Shown: positions 1 to 8,947, counted from the stretch's first letter. The stretch: DNA of 64,000 nt from Aquimarina sp042434915 (GCF_042434915.1 NZ_CP170198.1:372001-436000), one strand, 5' to 3'. Numbers and translations are program-made. Notes: generated by a model not told the origin, from the letters alone.

Positions 1-1290
1 TTAGAACAAGAGGTTGAAGCTAAGATTTCAAAAATATATAAAGATAAGCAAGTAGATCGTCCACAGTATCAAGGAGATTTACCAAAAGGGAATGATGGGC
101 TAGGCTTACTTTTATTAGGTGTTACAGGAGATCAAGTACTACCAAAAGAGGTATATCAAGAGATTAAAGAAAAAACTCTTAATGTGGTTCGTGGAACCGT
201 ACAAGCTGATATTTTAAAAGAAGACCAAGCGCAAAATACCTGTATTTTTTCTACCGAATTCGCATTGCGACTTATGGGAGATGTACAAGAATATTTTATA
301 GAAAAACAGGTTCGTAACTTTTACTCGGTCTCAATCTCGGGTTATCATATAGCCGAAGCTGGAGCTAATCCAATTACTCAATTAGCGCTAACCTTAGCAA
401 ATGGATTTACCTATGTCGAGTATTATTTGAGTAGAGGGATGGATATTAATAAATTTGGACCAAATTTATCGTTCTTTTTCTCTAATGGTATTGATCCTGA
501 GTATGCAGTAATCGGCAGGGTAGCGCGAAAAATTTGGGCAAAAGCACTCAAAAACAAATATGGCGCAAATTCTAGAGCACAAATGTTAAAATATCACATT
601 CAAACTTCTGGACGTTCACTGCATGCTCAAGAAATTGATTTTAATGATATTCGTACAACCCTACAAGCGTTATATGCAATCTACGATAACTGTAATTCAT
701 TACATACGAATGCTTATGATGAAGCTATTACCACACCAACCGAAGAGTCCGTTCGTAGAGCTATGGCAATACAATTAATCATTAATAAAGAATTAGGTCT
801 TGCAAAAAATGAAAATCCGATTCAAGGATCTTTTATAATCGAAGAGCTTACCGATCTTGTAGGAGAAGCAGTATTGACAGAATTTGACCGTATCACTGAG
901 CGTGGCGGTGTACTTGGTGCCATGGAGACCATGTATCAAAGAAGTAAAATACAAGAAGAAAGTTTATATTATGAAACATTGAAGCATAATGGTGAATTTC
1001 CGATAATTGGTGTAAACACTTTTTTAAGTTCAAAAGGTTCTCCTACAGTGACACCAGGAGAGGTAATTCGTGCTACAGAAGAGGAAAAGCAATACCAAAT
1101 TACAATTTTAAAAAATTTACAAAAGGCAAAAGAATCTGTGGCCAAAGAGGCTTTGGATAAAGTACAATATGCCGCAATTCATAACGAAAATATTTTTGAA
1201 GTATTGATGGAAGCTACAAAAGTATGTTCTCTAGGTCAAATAACTGCAGCTCTCTTTGAGGTTGGGGGTCAATATCGAAGAAATATGTAA
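1..1290 (+). CDS. icmF: Fused acyl-CoA mutase (IcmF-type), C-terminal part
   Basis: The frame is open from base 1 and runs to TAA at 1290, so about 429 C-terminal residues of a larger protein are present; the 5' end lies outside the window. The residues form the substrate-binding TIM-barrel half of a coenzyme-B12-dependent acyl-CoA mutase: SGYHIAEAGANP, the LKYHIQTSGRSL block, NSLHTNAYDEA and RGGVLGAMETMYQR. The ending GGQYRRNM is typical of IcmF, in which the B12 domain, a MeaB-like G-protein chaperone and the mutase are fused. The reaction is 1,2-rearrangement of isobutyryl-CoA or a related acyl-CoA. The missing N-terminus would decide IcmF against plain methylmalonyl-CoA mutase. A cobalamin adenosyltransferase gene at 46416 would supply its cofactor. 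A perfect hairpin follows the stop. Confidence 0.88.
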   Translation, partial: LEQEVEAKISKIYKDKQVDRPQYQGDLPKGNDGLGLLLLGVTGDQVLPKEVYQEIKEKTLNVVRGTVQADILKEDQAQNTCIFSTEFALRLMGDVQEYFIEKQVRNFYSVSISGYHIAEAGANPITQLALTLANGFTYVEYYLSRGMDINKFGPNLSFFFSNGIDPEYAVIGRVARKIWAKALKNKYGANSRAQMLKYHIQTSGRSLHAQEIDFNDIRTTLQALYAIYDNCNSLHTNAYDEAITTPTEESVRRAMAIQLIINKELGLAKNENPIQGSFIIEELTDLVGEAVLTEFDRITERGGVLGAMETMYQRSKIQEESLYYETLKHNGEFPIIGVNTFLSSKGSPTVTPGEVIRATEEEKQYQITILKNLQKAKESVAKEALDKVQYAAIHNENIFEVLMEATKVCSLGQITAALFEVGGQYRRNM

Positions 1291-1317
1291 ACTTGTAGTA
1301 CAAAATTTTCTTTACAA

Positions 1318-1360
1318 AAAGCCTTGTCTATACAAAATAGACAAGGCTTTAATTTTTTTT
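1318..1360 (+). terminator. Rho-independent terminator after icmF
   Basis: Perfect stem GCCTTGTCTAT (1321-1331) and ATAGACAAGGC (1337-1347) with a 5-nt loop, extended by AAA/TTT pairs and followed by AATTTTTTTT. It lies between convergent genes, so it may also serve the minus-strand gene that ends at 1378. Confidence 0.9.
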
Positions 1361-1377
1361 AGGTAGATTAGTTGAGA

Positions 1378-1884
1378 TTACAAGTTCATCATCCAACCAC
1401 GTTGCAATCGACGAAATTTTTTAATTTCTTTTCGAAGTAAAATAATGAAATCTTTCCCATTACTGTTACTTTTTTCTAAACGTTCACAAGAATGGGTTAG
1501 ACGTTGTGTGAGCTTATAAAGTGTGTTTGCAGATTTTACTCGATCCTCTTGAAAAATTTGATTTTCGGCTTTTAAAATTTCTGGATAAAGTCCATTCGAG
1601 TGTTTTATGATATCCCCAGTAAAATAAATATGGGGGTTTTCACTTCCATCATTTTCTAAGGGTACAAAATCATGTGTGAGATATGAAGCTATTTGTCTCG
1701 ATAGTTGTAAAATATCGTGAGCCTTTTTATATAGCTTTGTATGTCTAGAAGAGTTTTTCATATTTGATGCATATAAAAATACAAGATCTAAACAGGTGTA
1801 TGGTATTGAATTTAAAGTAAAATCGCTATTTTGCTTAATAAAGTAATTTTTTAATCCTTTAAACTTAAAAAGAGTAGTGGACAC
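1378..1884 (-). CDS. Uncharacterised helical protein, 168 aa
   Basis: I do not recognise the family. The protein is mostly helical and soluble, with no signal peptide or membrane segment. It has a basic C-terminus (RKEIKKFRRLQRGWMMNL) and regularly spaced hydrophobics that suggest a helical bundle. Its annotated start at 1884 overlaps the first 8 bases of the divergent Lrp/AsnC gene, which is unusual; an internal Met at residue 42 (about 1761) would leave a normal divergent promoter space. It converges on icmF across a shared terminator. Coding potential looks real because the frame is long and has Bacteroidota-like composition, but the start is uncertain. Confidence 0.6.
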   Translation of the reverse strand: MSTTLFKFKGLKNYFIKQNSDFTLNSIPYTCLDLVFLYASNMKNSSRHTKLYKKAHDILQLSRQIASYLTHDFVPLENDGSENPHIYFTGDIIKHSNGLYPEILKAENQIFQEDRVKSANTLYKLTQRLTHSCERLEKSNSNGKDFIILLRKEIKKFRRLQRGWMMNL

Positions 1885-2314
1885 TGTAAATTGGAAAATA
1901 TTAAAGCTTTTACAAGCAAATGCACGTATTAGTAATGCAGAGATCGGGAGGGAAATAGGTTTAAGTTCTCCAGCTGTCGCTGAGCGAATTAAGAGAATGG
2001 AAGATGAAGATATAATAAAGGGTTATGGTACTCAAATTTCTTACTTTAAGGTTGGCTATCAACTTAAAGCTATTATAACCCTCAAAGCCTTTATGGGGCG
2101 ATTGCAACCTTTTTTAATAAAAGTAAAAGAGTTTGATGAGGTTTTGAGCTGTTATCGTATTACAGGGAATGAAAATATTATTATGGAGGTCGTTTTAAAA
2201 GATCAAATACATCTTCAAGAATTTATTGATAGTCTTATAACATATGGAGAAGCTAAGACGCACATAATATTAAGTAGTCTAATAGAGAATAATCCTATTA
2301 TTAGACGACTTTAA
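1877..2314 (+). CDS. Lrp/AsnC family transcriptional regulator
   Basis: A 145-aa protein with the usual two-part build. Residues 1-60 form the Lrp helix-turn-helix (KILKLLQANARISNAEIG followed by LSSPAVAERIKRM), and residues about 65-140 form the RAM/ligand-binding alpha-beta sandwich, with GNENIIMEV matching the family's G-x-D/N-y motif. These proteins sense amino acids or related metabolites and form octamers. The start is GTG at 1877: the only upstream codons in frame before the stop at 1844 are non-initiators, and the sequence begins with the family-typical D-x-x-x-W-K-I-L. The divergent neighbour overlaps this start. Its target is not evident from context. Confidence 0.88.
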   Translation: MDTVNWKILKLLQANARISNAEIGREIGLSSPAVAERIKRMEDEDIIKGYGTQISYFKVGYQLKAIITLKAFMGRLQPFLIKVKEFDEVLSCYRITGNENIIMEVVLKDQIHLQEFIDSLITYGEAKTHIILSSLIENNPIIRRL

Positions 2315-2498
2315 AAGAAAAGTAATAGTTTTTTAAATAAAAGTAATATTATAAGCTATGAGTTGTGAAAACAAATATGTATGAATTTTGAATAAAAAGT
2401 GTATTTTGTCGATAAAATATGTTTATTAACGTTTTAATTTTGAATTTTTTTTATAAAAAATTCAAAGTGTAAGAATAATTTTCCTATCTTTAAGTTAT

Positions 2499-2690
2499 AC
2501 AAAAAGTTAAAGGTATTTATGTGATATTAGAATTGTTTGTTATGTGACGACTTAATGTAACGTTTTAACTAATATGAATATCAGGATCAGATTATATGTG
2601 AGGACATTGGTAAGAAGACCCCAAATCTAACGACTGAAGAGAGTATATAATTTGCCCTATCAGAATAAAGCGCTCATATGAGCGCTTTTT
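2499..2690 (+). ncRNA. Candidate structured RNA, possibly 6S-like
   Basis: The 511-bp gap between the Lrp gene and 2826 has no plausible coding frame but ends in an excellent terminator. A -7-like element TATCTTTA (2485-2492) predicts a transcript start near 2499 and a length of about 190 nt. Possible pairings include TGATA with TATCA and GAATT with AATTT between the two ends of the transcript, separated by internal loops, and an inner hairpin TTGG/CCAA closed by AGAT/ATCT. A long, interrupted closing helix of this size recalls 6S RNA (a 6S-Flavo family exists in Rfam), but I cannot confirm the match by eye. No -33 TTG is visible at the proper distance. Confidence 0.5.
2667..2690 (+). terminator. 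Terminator of the candidate RNA
   Basis: Perfect stem AAAGCGCTC / GAGCGCTTT with loop ATAT, running directly into a T5 tail. No protein gene ends just upstream, which is the main argument for a non-coding transcript here. Confidence 0.9.
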
Positions 2691-2825
2691 CATTTAATAT
2701 TTTATCGTTAAATTTTAACACACTTATTGTTAACTTTATGATTATCTGGTTAATATTCTATTAATTAGTATAACGTTATGTGGTGTCTGGCTATTTTTTT
2801 TTGATTTTTGAATAAAATTTAAATC

Positions 2826-3011
2826 ATGAAAAAATACACTATACATTTTTTAATATCATCAATTATAACAGGACTAATTGGATTTGGAGGCTTTGATTTT
2901 ACGGGAGTTGAGGTGGTAAGAATCCTTTTTATAGTAACCTTAGATTTCTTAATAATCTCTTTACTCGCCAAAGTATTATTCTATAAAAATTCTACCCATC
3001 AAGTACAATAA
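2826..3011 (+). CDS. DUF1328/UPF0391-like small membrane protein
   Basis: A 61-aa protein with two hydrophobic stretches (residues about 5-22 and 30-52). The pattern IGFGGFDFTGVEVVRILF followed by ISLLAKVLF matches the DUF1328 (UPF0391) family, whose members have LGFGG-x-A-G-x-A-K-ILFF. Function is unknown; the family is often linked to envelope stress. The start ATG at 2826 follows an AT-rich leader. It stands alone between the candidate RNA and a convergent MFS gene. Confidence rests on the short motif match and the two membrane segments. Confidence 0.7.
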   Translation: MKKYTIHFLISSIITGLIGFGGFDFTGVEVVRILFIVTLDFLIISLLAKVLFYKNSTHQVQ

Positions 3012-3051
3012 TCTTATAAAGGTCAATATAATAGAACTCTTTTTGTCATAG

Positions 3052-4260
3052 TTAATGTCGCTGCCTCTTTAAAATTAATTCTATAATATATAGTAACAGT
3101 ATAGCTACTAGCGTTAGTAGAGCCATTGTAATCCAAGTAAAAGTATACCCAAAATTCTCGATCAAACGCATACCCGTATTGTGACCTAAAATATGAGCAA
3201 TAGAGAAAGACATACTGTACAAACCCATATATGCACCCTGCTTACCAAGTTTAGCACGTTCTAGGGCAAAAGCATTGCCAAATGGAAATGATATCATTTC
3301 TCCTAGAGTCGCCACAGCCATTCCTACTATCAGTATACCTGCCCAAGGGCTTATCAACAATAAAAGAAAACTTAACCCGGTTAATGCGGATCCAATTATT
3401 ACATGTGTTAATTTTGAAAGAGACGTTTTTTCGAGATAAGCTATTAATGGCATTTCAAAAATAAAAATTAAGCCACCATTTAGCCCCAATAACAATCCTA
3501 TATTTTCTTCACTCAATTTATAAATTTCCTTATAATATAGCGGTACTGTTGAAAAATATTGAACAAAAATAAATCCGAAGATAGCCAAGGAAATTAAAAA
3601 AAGTATGTAAACCCAATCTTTATGTGCAGGAAGCGGGTTTTTTACAACAATTTCTTTATCTACCTCTTTAGTTCTTTTAGGATTAAGGGTGTAGAGCATA
3701 AGACATCCCGCAACTATGCAAGTAATCCCGTCGATCCAAAACAAACCAAAATAACCAACACTTGCAATAATAAGTCCACCAACAGCTGGTCCCATAGAAA
3801 AGCCGAGATTAATAGCAAGTCTAATTAAAGTTAAAGATCGTGTTTTATTCTCTGGTTTACTGTAAGCACTCAACGCTAAAAAAAATGCTGGGCGCGCTGT
3901 ATCTGCTACCAAAACTAATAGGAAGAAACCAAAACATATACTCCAAAAACTTTGTAGATATTGAATCACCATAAAGCCAATACCTGTAAGAAATAAAGAA
4001 CCTAAAATTACTCTGTAATACCCTACGATAACACTTAGTTTACCCCCAAGCCAAGCACCTGCAAAAGATCCTAAACCATAACTGGTCATGATCCAACCAA
4101 CTTGAGGAAGACTGAAATGAAGATCATCAGTGAGATATAAGGATAAAAATGGAATTACCATAGCACCAGAACGATTGACTAATGTAATTAATGCCAACCA
4201 CCAGATTTCACGAGATAGTCCAGAGAATGACTCAATATATTTTGTTAATAATGTTTTCAA
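3052..4260 (-). CDS. MFS transporter
   Basis: A 402-aa membrane protein with about 12 hydrophobic segments. The loop-2 area (GAWLGGKLSVIVGYYRVI, residues about 72-89) is the degenerate major-facilitator signature G-x-x-x-D/G-R-x-G-R-R. Other family features include VGWIMTSYGLGSFAGA in TM2 and the charged central loop near residue 195 (NPKRTKEVDKEI). It resembles drug/proton antiporters of the MdtH/YdeE type; the substrate cannot be read from sequence. The gene is alone, with its start facing the divergent DUF1684 gene across 120 bp. Confidence 0.85.
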   Translation of the reverse strand: MKTLLTKYIESFSGLSREIWWLALITLVNRSGAMVIPFLSLYLTDDLHFSLPQVGWIMTSYGLGSFAGAWLGGKLSVIVGYYRVILGSLFLTGIGFMVIQYLQSFWSICFGFFLLVLVADTARPAFFLALSAYSKPENKTRSLTLIRLAINLGFSMGPAVGGLIIASVGYFGLFWIDGITCIVAGCLMLYTLNPKRTKEVDKEIVVKNPLPAHKDWVYILFLISLAIFGFIFVQYFSTVPLYYKEIYKLSEENIGLLLGLNGGLIFIFEMPLIAYLEKTSLSKLTHVIIGSALTGLSFLLLLISPWAGILIVGMAVATLGEMISFPFGNAFALERAKLGKQGAYMGLYSMSFSIAHILGHNTGMRLIENFGYTFTWITMALLTLVAILLLYIIELILKRQRH

Positions 4261-4355
4261 AATGTGACTATCTTCGAGTTAAAATAAAAAGTAGTAAAAT
4301 TACTATAAATCATATAATTTTTGATAATATTAACTCGTTATGTTTTAATGGTTTG

Positions 4356-4363
4356 TACTTTTG
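4356..4363 (+). promoter_or_regulatory. -7 promoter element TACTTTTG
   Basis: Exact match to the Bacteroidota -7 consensus TAnnTTTG, 18 bp before the GTG start at 4381. No TTG -33 box stands at 19-20 bp, so only the -7 part is supported. Confidence 0.5.
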
Positions 4364-4380
4364 CAAAAAAAATAAAAGAC

Positions 4381-4998
4381 GTGAATAAAATTGTATTGAT
4401 AAGTATGTTGTTTATAGGTATAATAGGATCGGCTCAAGATTCTATAGCTATCAAGCGAATCATATCTTTTCAAAATGATTTGAATAAAAAATTTATTTCT
4501 GAAGACACCAGTCCCTTGCCCGAAAAGGAGCTTTCTTCATTTGAAGCGTTGGAGTTTTTTGAGATAAACACTGCTTTTAGTATCAAAGCCAAATTTGTGC
4601 GTACACCATTTGAATCTCCATTCATGATGAAGACAAGTACAGAAAGCGAGTCTATTTACGTTAAATATGGCGAAGTGCATTTTAAAATTAACAAAATACC
4701 ATATCGATTAAATATTTACCAAAATCAAGAATTAAAGACGCAGGCAGAATATGAAGAGTATCTATTTCTTCCTTTTACCGATTTATCAAATGGTATAAGT
4801 AGTTATATTGGCGGTAGATATATTGATCTTACAATTCCTGAAGGGGATACGATTTTAATAGATTTTAATACAGCATATAATCCCTATTGTGCATATAATC
4901 AGCGCTATTCTTGTCCTATGCCACCAAAAGAGAACCATCTTGATTTGGAAGTATTGGCTGGTGTAAAAAAAAATGATAAGTATATAGTCAACAACTAG
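4381..4998 (+). CDS. DUF1684 domain protein, secreted
   Basis: With the GTG at 4381 the protein is 205 aa and begins with a clear signal sequence (VNKIVLISMLFIGIIGSAQ), cleaved near residue 19. An upstream ATG at 4321 is possible, but it would overlap the -7 promoter element and bury the signal. The body matches DUF1684: ISFQNDLNKKF near the N-terminus, the strand EVHFKINKIPYRLNIYQNQ, then LFLPFTDLSNG, GGRYIDL and NPYCAYNQRYSCPMPPKENHL near the C-terminus. Family function is unknown. The cysteines of CAYNQRYSCPMPP are characteristic. It is probably periplasmic. Confidence 0.85.
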   Translation: MNKIVLISMLFIGIIGSAQDSIAIKRIISFQNDLNKKFISEDTSPLPEKELSSFEALEFFEINTAFSIKAKFVRTPFESPFMMKTSTESESIYVKYGEVHFKINKIPYRLNIYQNQELKTQAEYEEYLFLPFTDLSNGISSYIGGRYIDLTIPEGDTILIDFNTAYNPYCAYNQRYSCPMPPKENHLDLEVLAGVKKNDKYIVNN

Positions 4999-5011
4999 CT
5001 TGATACTAATA

Positions 5012-5056
5012 AGCACATTTTGTATTGGTATTTTATTGATACAAATCAAATGTGCT
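5012..5056. terminator. Hairpin after the DUF1684 gene
   Basis: AGCACATTT pairs with AAATGTGCT, with an inner TGTAT/ATACA helix. There is no long T tract on the plus side, so it may be a weak terminator or an mRNA-stabilising structure. Confidence 0.5.
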
Positions 5057-5229
5057 ATAGTTCAAAAAAGAGCTCTTAGTATCAACATGTTATTCAAAAG
5101 GATAGTTTGGTTGTATTTAAAGCCTTATGGTATGATTCGTTAGTTTAATAATTTCTATAATAAATTCTTTTCAATTGATCAGTTATATAAGTTGTACTTA
5201 ACTATAGTATAAGATATTGTATAACAGAA

Positions 5230-5595
5230 TTATTTAGCTAAAAACACACCTATAAACACGGCTGCAGTTGCCACTGTAATTGTACCCAAAGTGTATATGG
5301 CAAAAGAGCTGAAATCACCGTTTTTTAAAAAGTATTGATTTTCATAGGCAAACGTAGAAAAAGTAGTAAAACCTCCGCAGAAGCCTGTGGCAAGTAAAAA
5401 AATAAGAGAAGTATTTGTGGTCGTTGTTTTTAAGGTAGCTCCTAGAATTATCCCAATACAAAAACTCCCTACAACATTAACTACAAAGGTTCCTAAAGGT
5501 AAATCGAACCAAGAGTTGTTGAGCAGTTTACTTATCAAGAATCGCAGTACACTTCCTGCGCCGCCCCCAATAAAAATTAGGAAAACATTTTTCAT
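5230..5595 (-). CDS. crcB: Fluoride channel CrcB/Fluc
   Basis: A 121-aa protein with four membrane helices, the usual size of CrcB. Visible motifs are GGGAGSVLRF at the N-terminus, GTFVVNVVGSF (with the conserved Asn lining the pore) and the GFCGGFTTFSTF signature whose phenylalanines form the fluoride track. It works as a dual-topology dimer in the inner membrane and exports fluoride. No fluoride riboswitch was seen: only 55 bp separate it from the upstream minus-strand gene, and that space is filled by a hairpin. It may be transcribed by read-through from that gene or from a weak promoter of its own. Confidence 0.93.
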   Translation of the reverse strand: MKNVFLIFIGGGAGSVLRFLISKLLNNSWFDLPLGTFVVNVVGSFCIGIILGATLKTTTTNTSLIFLLATGFCGGFTTFSTFAYENQYFLKNGDFSSFAIYTLGTITVATAAVFIGVFLAK

Positions 5596-5612
5596 TAAAA
5601 AGTTTGAATAAA

Positions 5613-5643
5613 GGCAGCTGTAGATCTTAAAAATACAGCTGCC
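5613..5643 (-). terminator. Hairpin between the SRPBCC gene and crcB
   Basis: Perfect 10-bp stem GGCAGCTGTA / TACAGCTGCC with an 11-nt loop; on the minus strand it is followed by TTTATT. It separates the gene at 5651 from crcB downstream. Confidence 0.75.
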
Positions 5644-5650
5644 TGTATAT

Positions 5651-6682
5651 TTATTTTATAGGAATGTAAATCTCTGTGACCCATTCTGCAGGGTTCGGTT
5701 GTAATTCAGGATCAATTTTATAAACTTCAAAAGCAGGACTGGTTTCAGTTTCCAAATTATTTTCGGCGATATATGTATATCCTGCATTCCAAGCCTCCTT
5801 TAAATTAATATAATCCCCTGTCAAACTTATTTTAACAGCTTTTTGTCGAGGTAAGAAATCACAAAGTACAGCACTCTCTTTTGGTGTAACTACCTTATCT
5901 CTTGTGGGTATTGCAGTTGAAAAAATGGCAGTTCCTTGTTCCTCATTAAATTCATTGTATAAAGTAAACGGCATCCCCGTTTGAGGCAAATTATTTTGTC
6001 GCATATACGCTTTTACGGCTGGAAGCATCTGAGCCATTTTTTGAGGTATGGACGCGATAGAGGATGCGGTTGCATTATACATGTAAAATCCACCACCATG
6101 TTCGGTTATACCATCAACATTTATAGAATATACTTTCATTTGATCCTTAAGGTATTCTGAAAGATTTTTTAATCCTTTTTTATACATAGGACGAAGCGTT
6201 GAGGAGACGGTACTATCTTGAGTAAGCCAAAACGCTTTTTCCATAAACGATTGCTCCCCTTTCATTCCCCAAGTTACTTTAGTTTTATTTCCAGTAATTT
6301 TTTCTAATTTCCAATAGATATCACTCGTACTTTCTCCCACAGGTGTTATAAATGTAACGGATTGATCTATACTGCTAAAAGGAGCAGTTTTTAACGTTTT
6401 CATACTTCCATCACCTTTGGATTCACTTTTCCAACTATACGAAGCACCTTCACCACTAGTTTGATCGGGGTAGCTCATGATAAAATCATCACTATTATCC
6501 ATCCAAGGCCCCCAAGCCTCCCAAGTTTTATATTCGTTAATAGTATTAAAAATAAGTTCATCTGGGGCATCAATAACTTTACTTTCTTCTACTTGAAAGT
6601 TTCCGTTAATGGTTGCAATATAAATTACCCCACCTATGATAACTAGCAGTAAAAGGAAGAATAAATATTTGATAATTTTCAT
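5651..6682 (-). CDS. SRPBCC + GyrI-like effector-binding protein
   Basis: A 343-aa protein with an N-terminal membrane anchor (residues about 5-25), an SRPBCC/polyketide-cyclase-like domain (about 30-180; VIDAPDELIFNTINEYKTWEAWGPW is typical) and a C-terminal GyrI/AraC-effector-binding domain (about 195-343; GGGFYMYNATA, NAGYTYIAENNL, FEVYKIDP, TEIYIPIK). Both domains bind small hydrophobic ligands. The anchored architecture is common in Flavobacteriaceae, and its biological role is unknown. The gene is followed by a hairpin and then crcB on the same strand. Confidence 0.82.
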   Translation of the reverse strand: MKIIKYLFFLLLLVIIGGVIYIATINGNFQVEESKVIDAPDELIFNTINEYKTWEAWGPWMDNSDDFIMSYPDQTSGEGASYSWKSESKGDGSMKTLKTAPFSSIDQSVTFITPVGESTSDIYWKLEKITGNKTKVTWGMKGEQSFMEKAFWLTQDSTVSSTLRPMYKKGLKNLSEYLKDQMKVYSINVDGITEHGGGFYMYNATASSIASIPQKMAQMLPAVKAYMRQNNLPQTGMPFTLYNEFNEEQGTAIFSTAIPTRDKVVTPKESAVLCDFLPRQKAVKISLTGDYINLKEAWNAGYTYIAENNLETETSPAFEVYKIDPELQPNPAEWVTEIYIPIK

Positions 6683-6865
6683 GATAGTTAGTTTACGTTG
6701 TTCAATCAGCTAATATACGCAATTTTGTATTTGTAAAATTTTGCTTAATTCAAGAAGTTTAATAATATGCTAAGTAGTAATTTTTAGAATTTCAAATCGT
6801 AAAAGGCATTAGTAATGATGGATGCTAAGGACTATTAACCATAGTATAAGAACTATTAATTTTCT

Positions 6866-6873
6866 TACATTTG
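6866..6873 (+). promoter_or_regulatory. -7 promoter element TACATTTG
   Basis: Matches TAnnTTTG exactly, 23 bp before the start of the peptidase gene at 6896. A convincing -33 box is not visible. Confidence 0.5.
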
Positions 6874-6895
6874 TTGTAAACAATTTAAAATTCGT

Positions 6896-8947
6896 ATGAA
6901 ACTTAGTAAATTAATAATTTTATTAGCATTACTTGGATTGGTAATCTGTTGTAAAAACGATCCAAAAGAAGTAAATAATTTAGAAATGAGTAGTTCTGTC
7001 GAGGCTAGTTCAGAAGATACATTTGATTATGTTGTAGAGCAATTTGCAGATCTTAAGCTTTTAAGATATCAGATTTCTGGATGGGAAAATCTCAGTCTTA
7101 AGGAACAAAAATTAGTATATTATCTTACACAAGCGGGTTTAAGTGGTAGAGATATCATGTGGGATCAAAACTATCGCCACAACTTGAAGATTAGAAAAGC
7201 CTTAGAGAATGTGTATGTTACTTACAGTGGTGATAAGAATGATGCCAATTGGAAGGCTTTTGAAACTTATCTTAAGAGAATTTGGTTCTCTAATGGAATT
7301 CATCATCACTACAGTAATGACAAAATAAAACCTAGTTTTGATAAAGATTATTTGAGTACCTTATTAGCTGCTACAAATACCGAATTATCAAAAGCTGCTT
7401 TTGAGGTAATTTTTAATGATAGGGATGCCAAAAAAGTAAATCAGTCCAAAGGTGTTGATAATGTTGCGATGTCCGCAGTTAATTTTTATGGTCCTCAGGT
7501 TACAAATCAGGATGTAATTAATTTTTACGCCAAAATGAAATCTCCTAACCCCAATAAGCCATTATCTTTTGGCTTAAATTCTCAGTTAGTTAAAGAAAAT
7601 GGAGTTTTAAAAGAGCGAGTTTATAAATCAGGAGGTTTATATGGACAAGCAATCGATGAAATTATCAAATGGCTTAAAAAAGCTAAAGAAGTTGCCGAAA
7701 ACGAAGCTCAAGGGAATGCAATTGGCTTGTTGATTGAATATTATAAAACAGGAGATCTACAGGTATGGGATGATTACAATGTTGCGTGGACTGCTGCTAC
7801 CGAGGGTAATATTGATTATATCAACAGTTTTATAGAAGTTTATAATGATCCTTTAGGATATCGAGGATCCTACGAGACGATTGTTCAGATCAAAGATTTT
7901 GATATGAGTGAGAAGATGGCTGTCTTGTCACAAAATGCACAGTGGTTCGAGGATAACTCTCCATTAATGGATGCACATAAAAAAGATAGTGTTGTTGGAG
8001 TTACTTATAAAGTGGTTACCGTAGCAGGTGAGGCAGGAGATGCTTCTCCAAGCACACCAATTGGTGTGAATTTACCAAATGCTAATTGGATTCGCGCTGC
8101 GGTTGGTTCTAAGTCAGTTTCTTTAGGTAATATAATTAATGCTTACAATAATGCAGGTAATACAGGTAGACTTAAAGAATTTGTTCATGATGAAGAAGAA
8201 CTGGCGTTAGAAGAGCAGTATGGTCAATTGGCTGATAAATTGCATACAGCTTTACATGAAGTTATTGGACATGCCTCTGGTAAGCTAAATCCAGGTGTAG
8301 GTGAAACCAAAGAAACCTTAAAAAACTATGCCTCAACAATGGAAGAAGGAAGAGCTGACTTGGTTGGTTTGTTTTATCTGATGGATCCAAAATTACAAGA
8401 ATTAGGTCTGGTTGATGATTGGGAAAAAGTTGGTAAAGCAGCCTATGATGGTTATATTAGAAATGGATTAATGACACAATTGATTCGTCTCAATATTGGA
8501 GATGATGTCGAAGAGGCACATATGCGTAACCGACAGTGGGTAAGTGCTTGGGCGTTTGAAAAAGGAAAAAAGGAAGGTGTAATTCAAAAAATAACACGGG
8601 ATGAGAAAACTTACTTTGATATAAAGGATTACACTAAGTTGAGAGCAATTTTTGGAGAATTATTGCGAGAAACTCAACGTATCAAATCCGAAGGCGATTA
8701 TGCTGCTGCCGAAGCTTTGGTTGAGGGTTACGGAGTAAAAGTAGATCAAGCAATCCATAAAGAAGTACTACAACGTAATGAACAATTCAAATCTGCGCCA
8801 TACAGTGGATTTGTTAATCCAGTTTTGGTTCCAGAAACAAATGATGCAGGAGAAATAACAGCTATCAAGGTTACACAACCAAAAGATTTTGTTACACAAA
8901 TGATAACATATAGCAAACAGTACAACTTCTTACCAGAAGTTAATTAA
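6896..8947 (+). CDS. Dipeptidyl-peptidase III (M49) lipoprotein
   Basis: A 683-aa protein. The N-terminus is a lipoprotein signal (LALLGLVICC, lipid-modified Cys near 19). The zinc site of family M49 is complete: HEVIGH (HEXXGH, near residue 453) and MEEGRAD (EExRAD, near 480), separated by about 30 residues as expected. The enzyme removes dipeptides from the N-terminus of short peptides. Lipidation would place it on the periplasmic face of a membrane or on the cell surface, unlike cytosolic eukaryotic DPP III. It appears monocistronic; a small minus-strand membrane gene follows convergently. Confidence 0.93.
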   Translation: MKLSKLIILLALLGLVICCKNDPKEVNNLEMSSSVEASSEDTFDYVVEQFADLKLLRYQISGWENLSLKEQKLVYYLTQAGLSGRDIMWDQNYRHNLKIRKALENVYVTYSGDKNDANWKAFETYLKRIWFSNGIHHHYSNDKIKPSFDKDYLSTLLAATNTELSKAAFEVIFNDRDAKKVNQSKGVDNVAMSAVNFYGPQVTNQDVINFYAKMKSPNPNKPLSFGLNSQLVKENGVLKERVYKSGGLYGQAIDEIIKWLKKAKEVAENEAQGNAIGLLIEYYKTGDLQVWDDYNVAWTAATEGNIDYINSFIEVYNDPLGYRGSYETIVQIKDFDMSEKMAVLSQNAQWFEDNSPLMDAHKKDSVVGVTYKVVTVAGEAGDASPSTPIGVNLPNANWIRAAVGSKSVSLGNIINAYNNAGNTGRLKEFVHDEEELALEEQYGQLADKLHTALHEVIGHASGKLNPGVGETKETLKNYASTMEEGRADLVGLFYLMDPKLQELGLVDDWEKVGKAAYDGYIRNGLMTQLIRLNIGDDVEEAHMRNRQWVSAWAFEKGKKEGVIQKITRDEKTYFDIKDYTKLRAIFGELLRETQRIKSEGDYAAAEALVEGYGVKVDQAIHKEVLQRNEQFKSAPYSGFVNPVLVPETNDAGEITAIKVTQPKDFVTQMITYSKQYNFLPEVN

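Noticed and set aside
5596..5650. Fluoride riboswitch upstream of crcB
   Set aside because: The space is only 55 bp and is filled by a simple terminator-type hairpin without the conserved riboswitch core.
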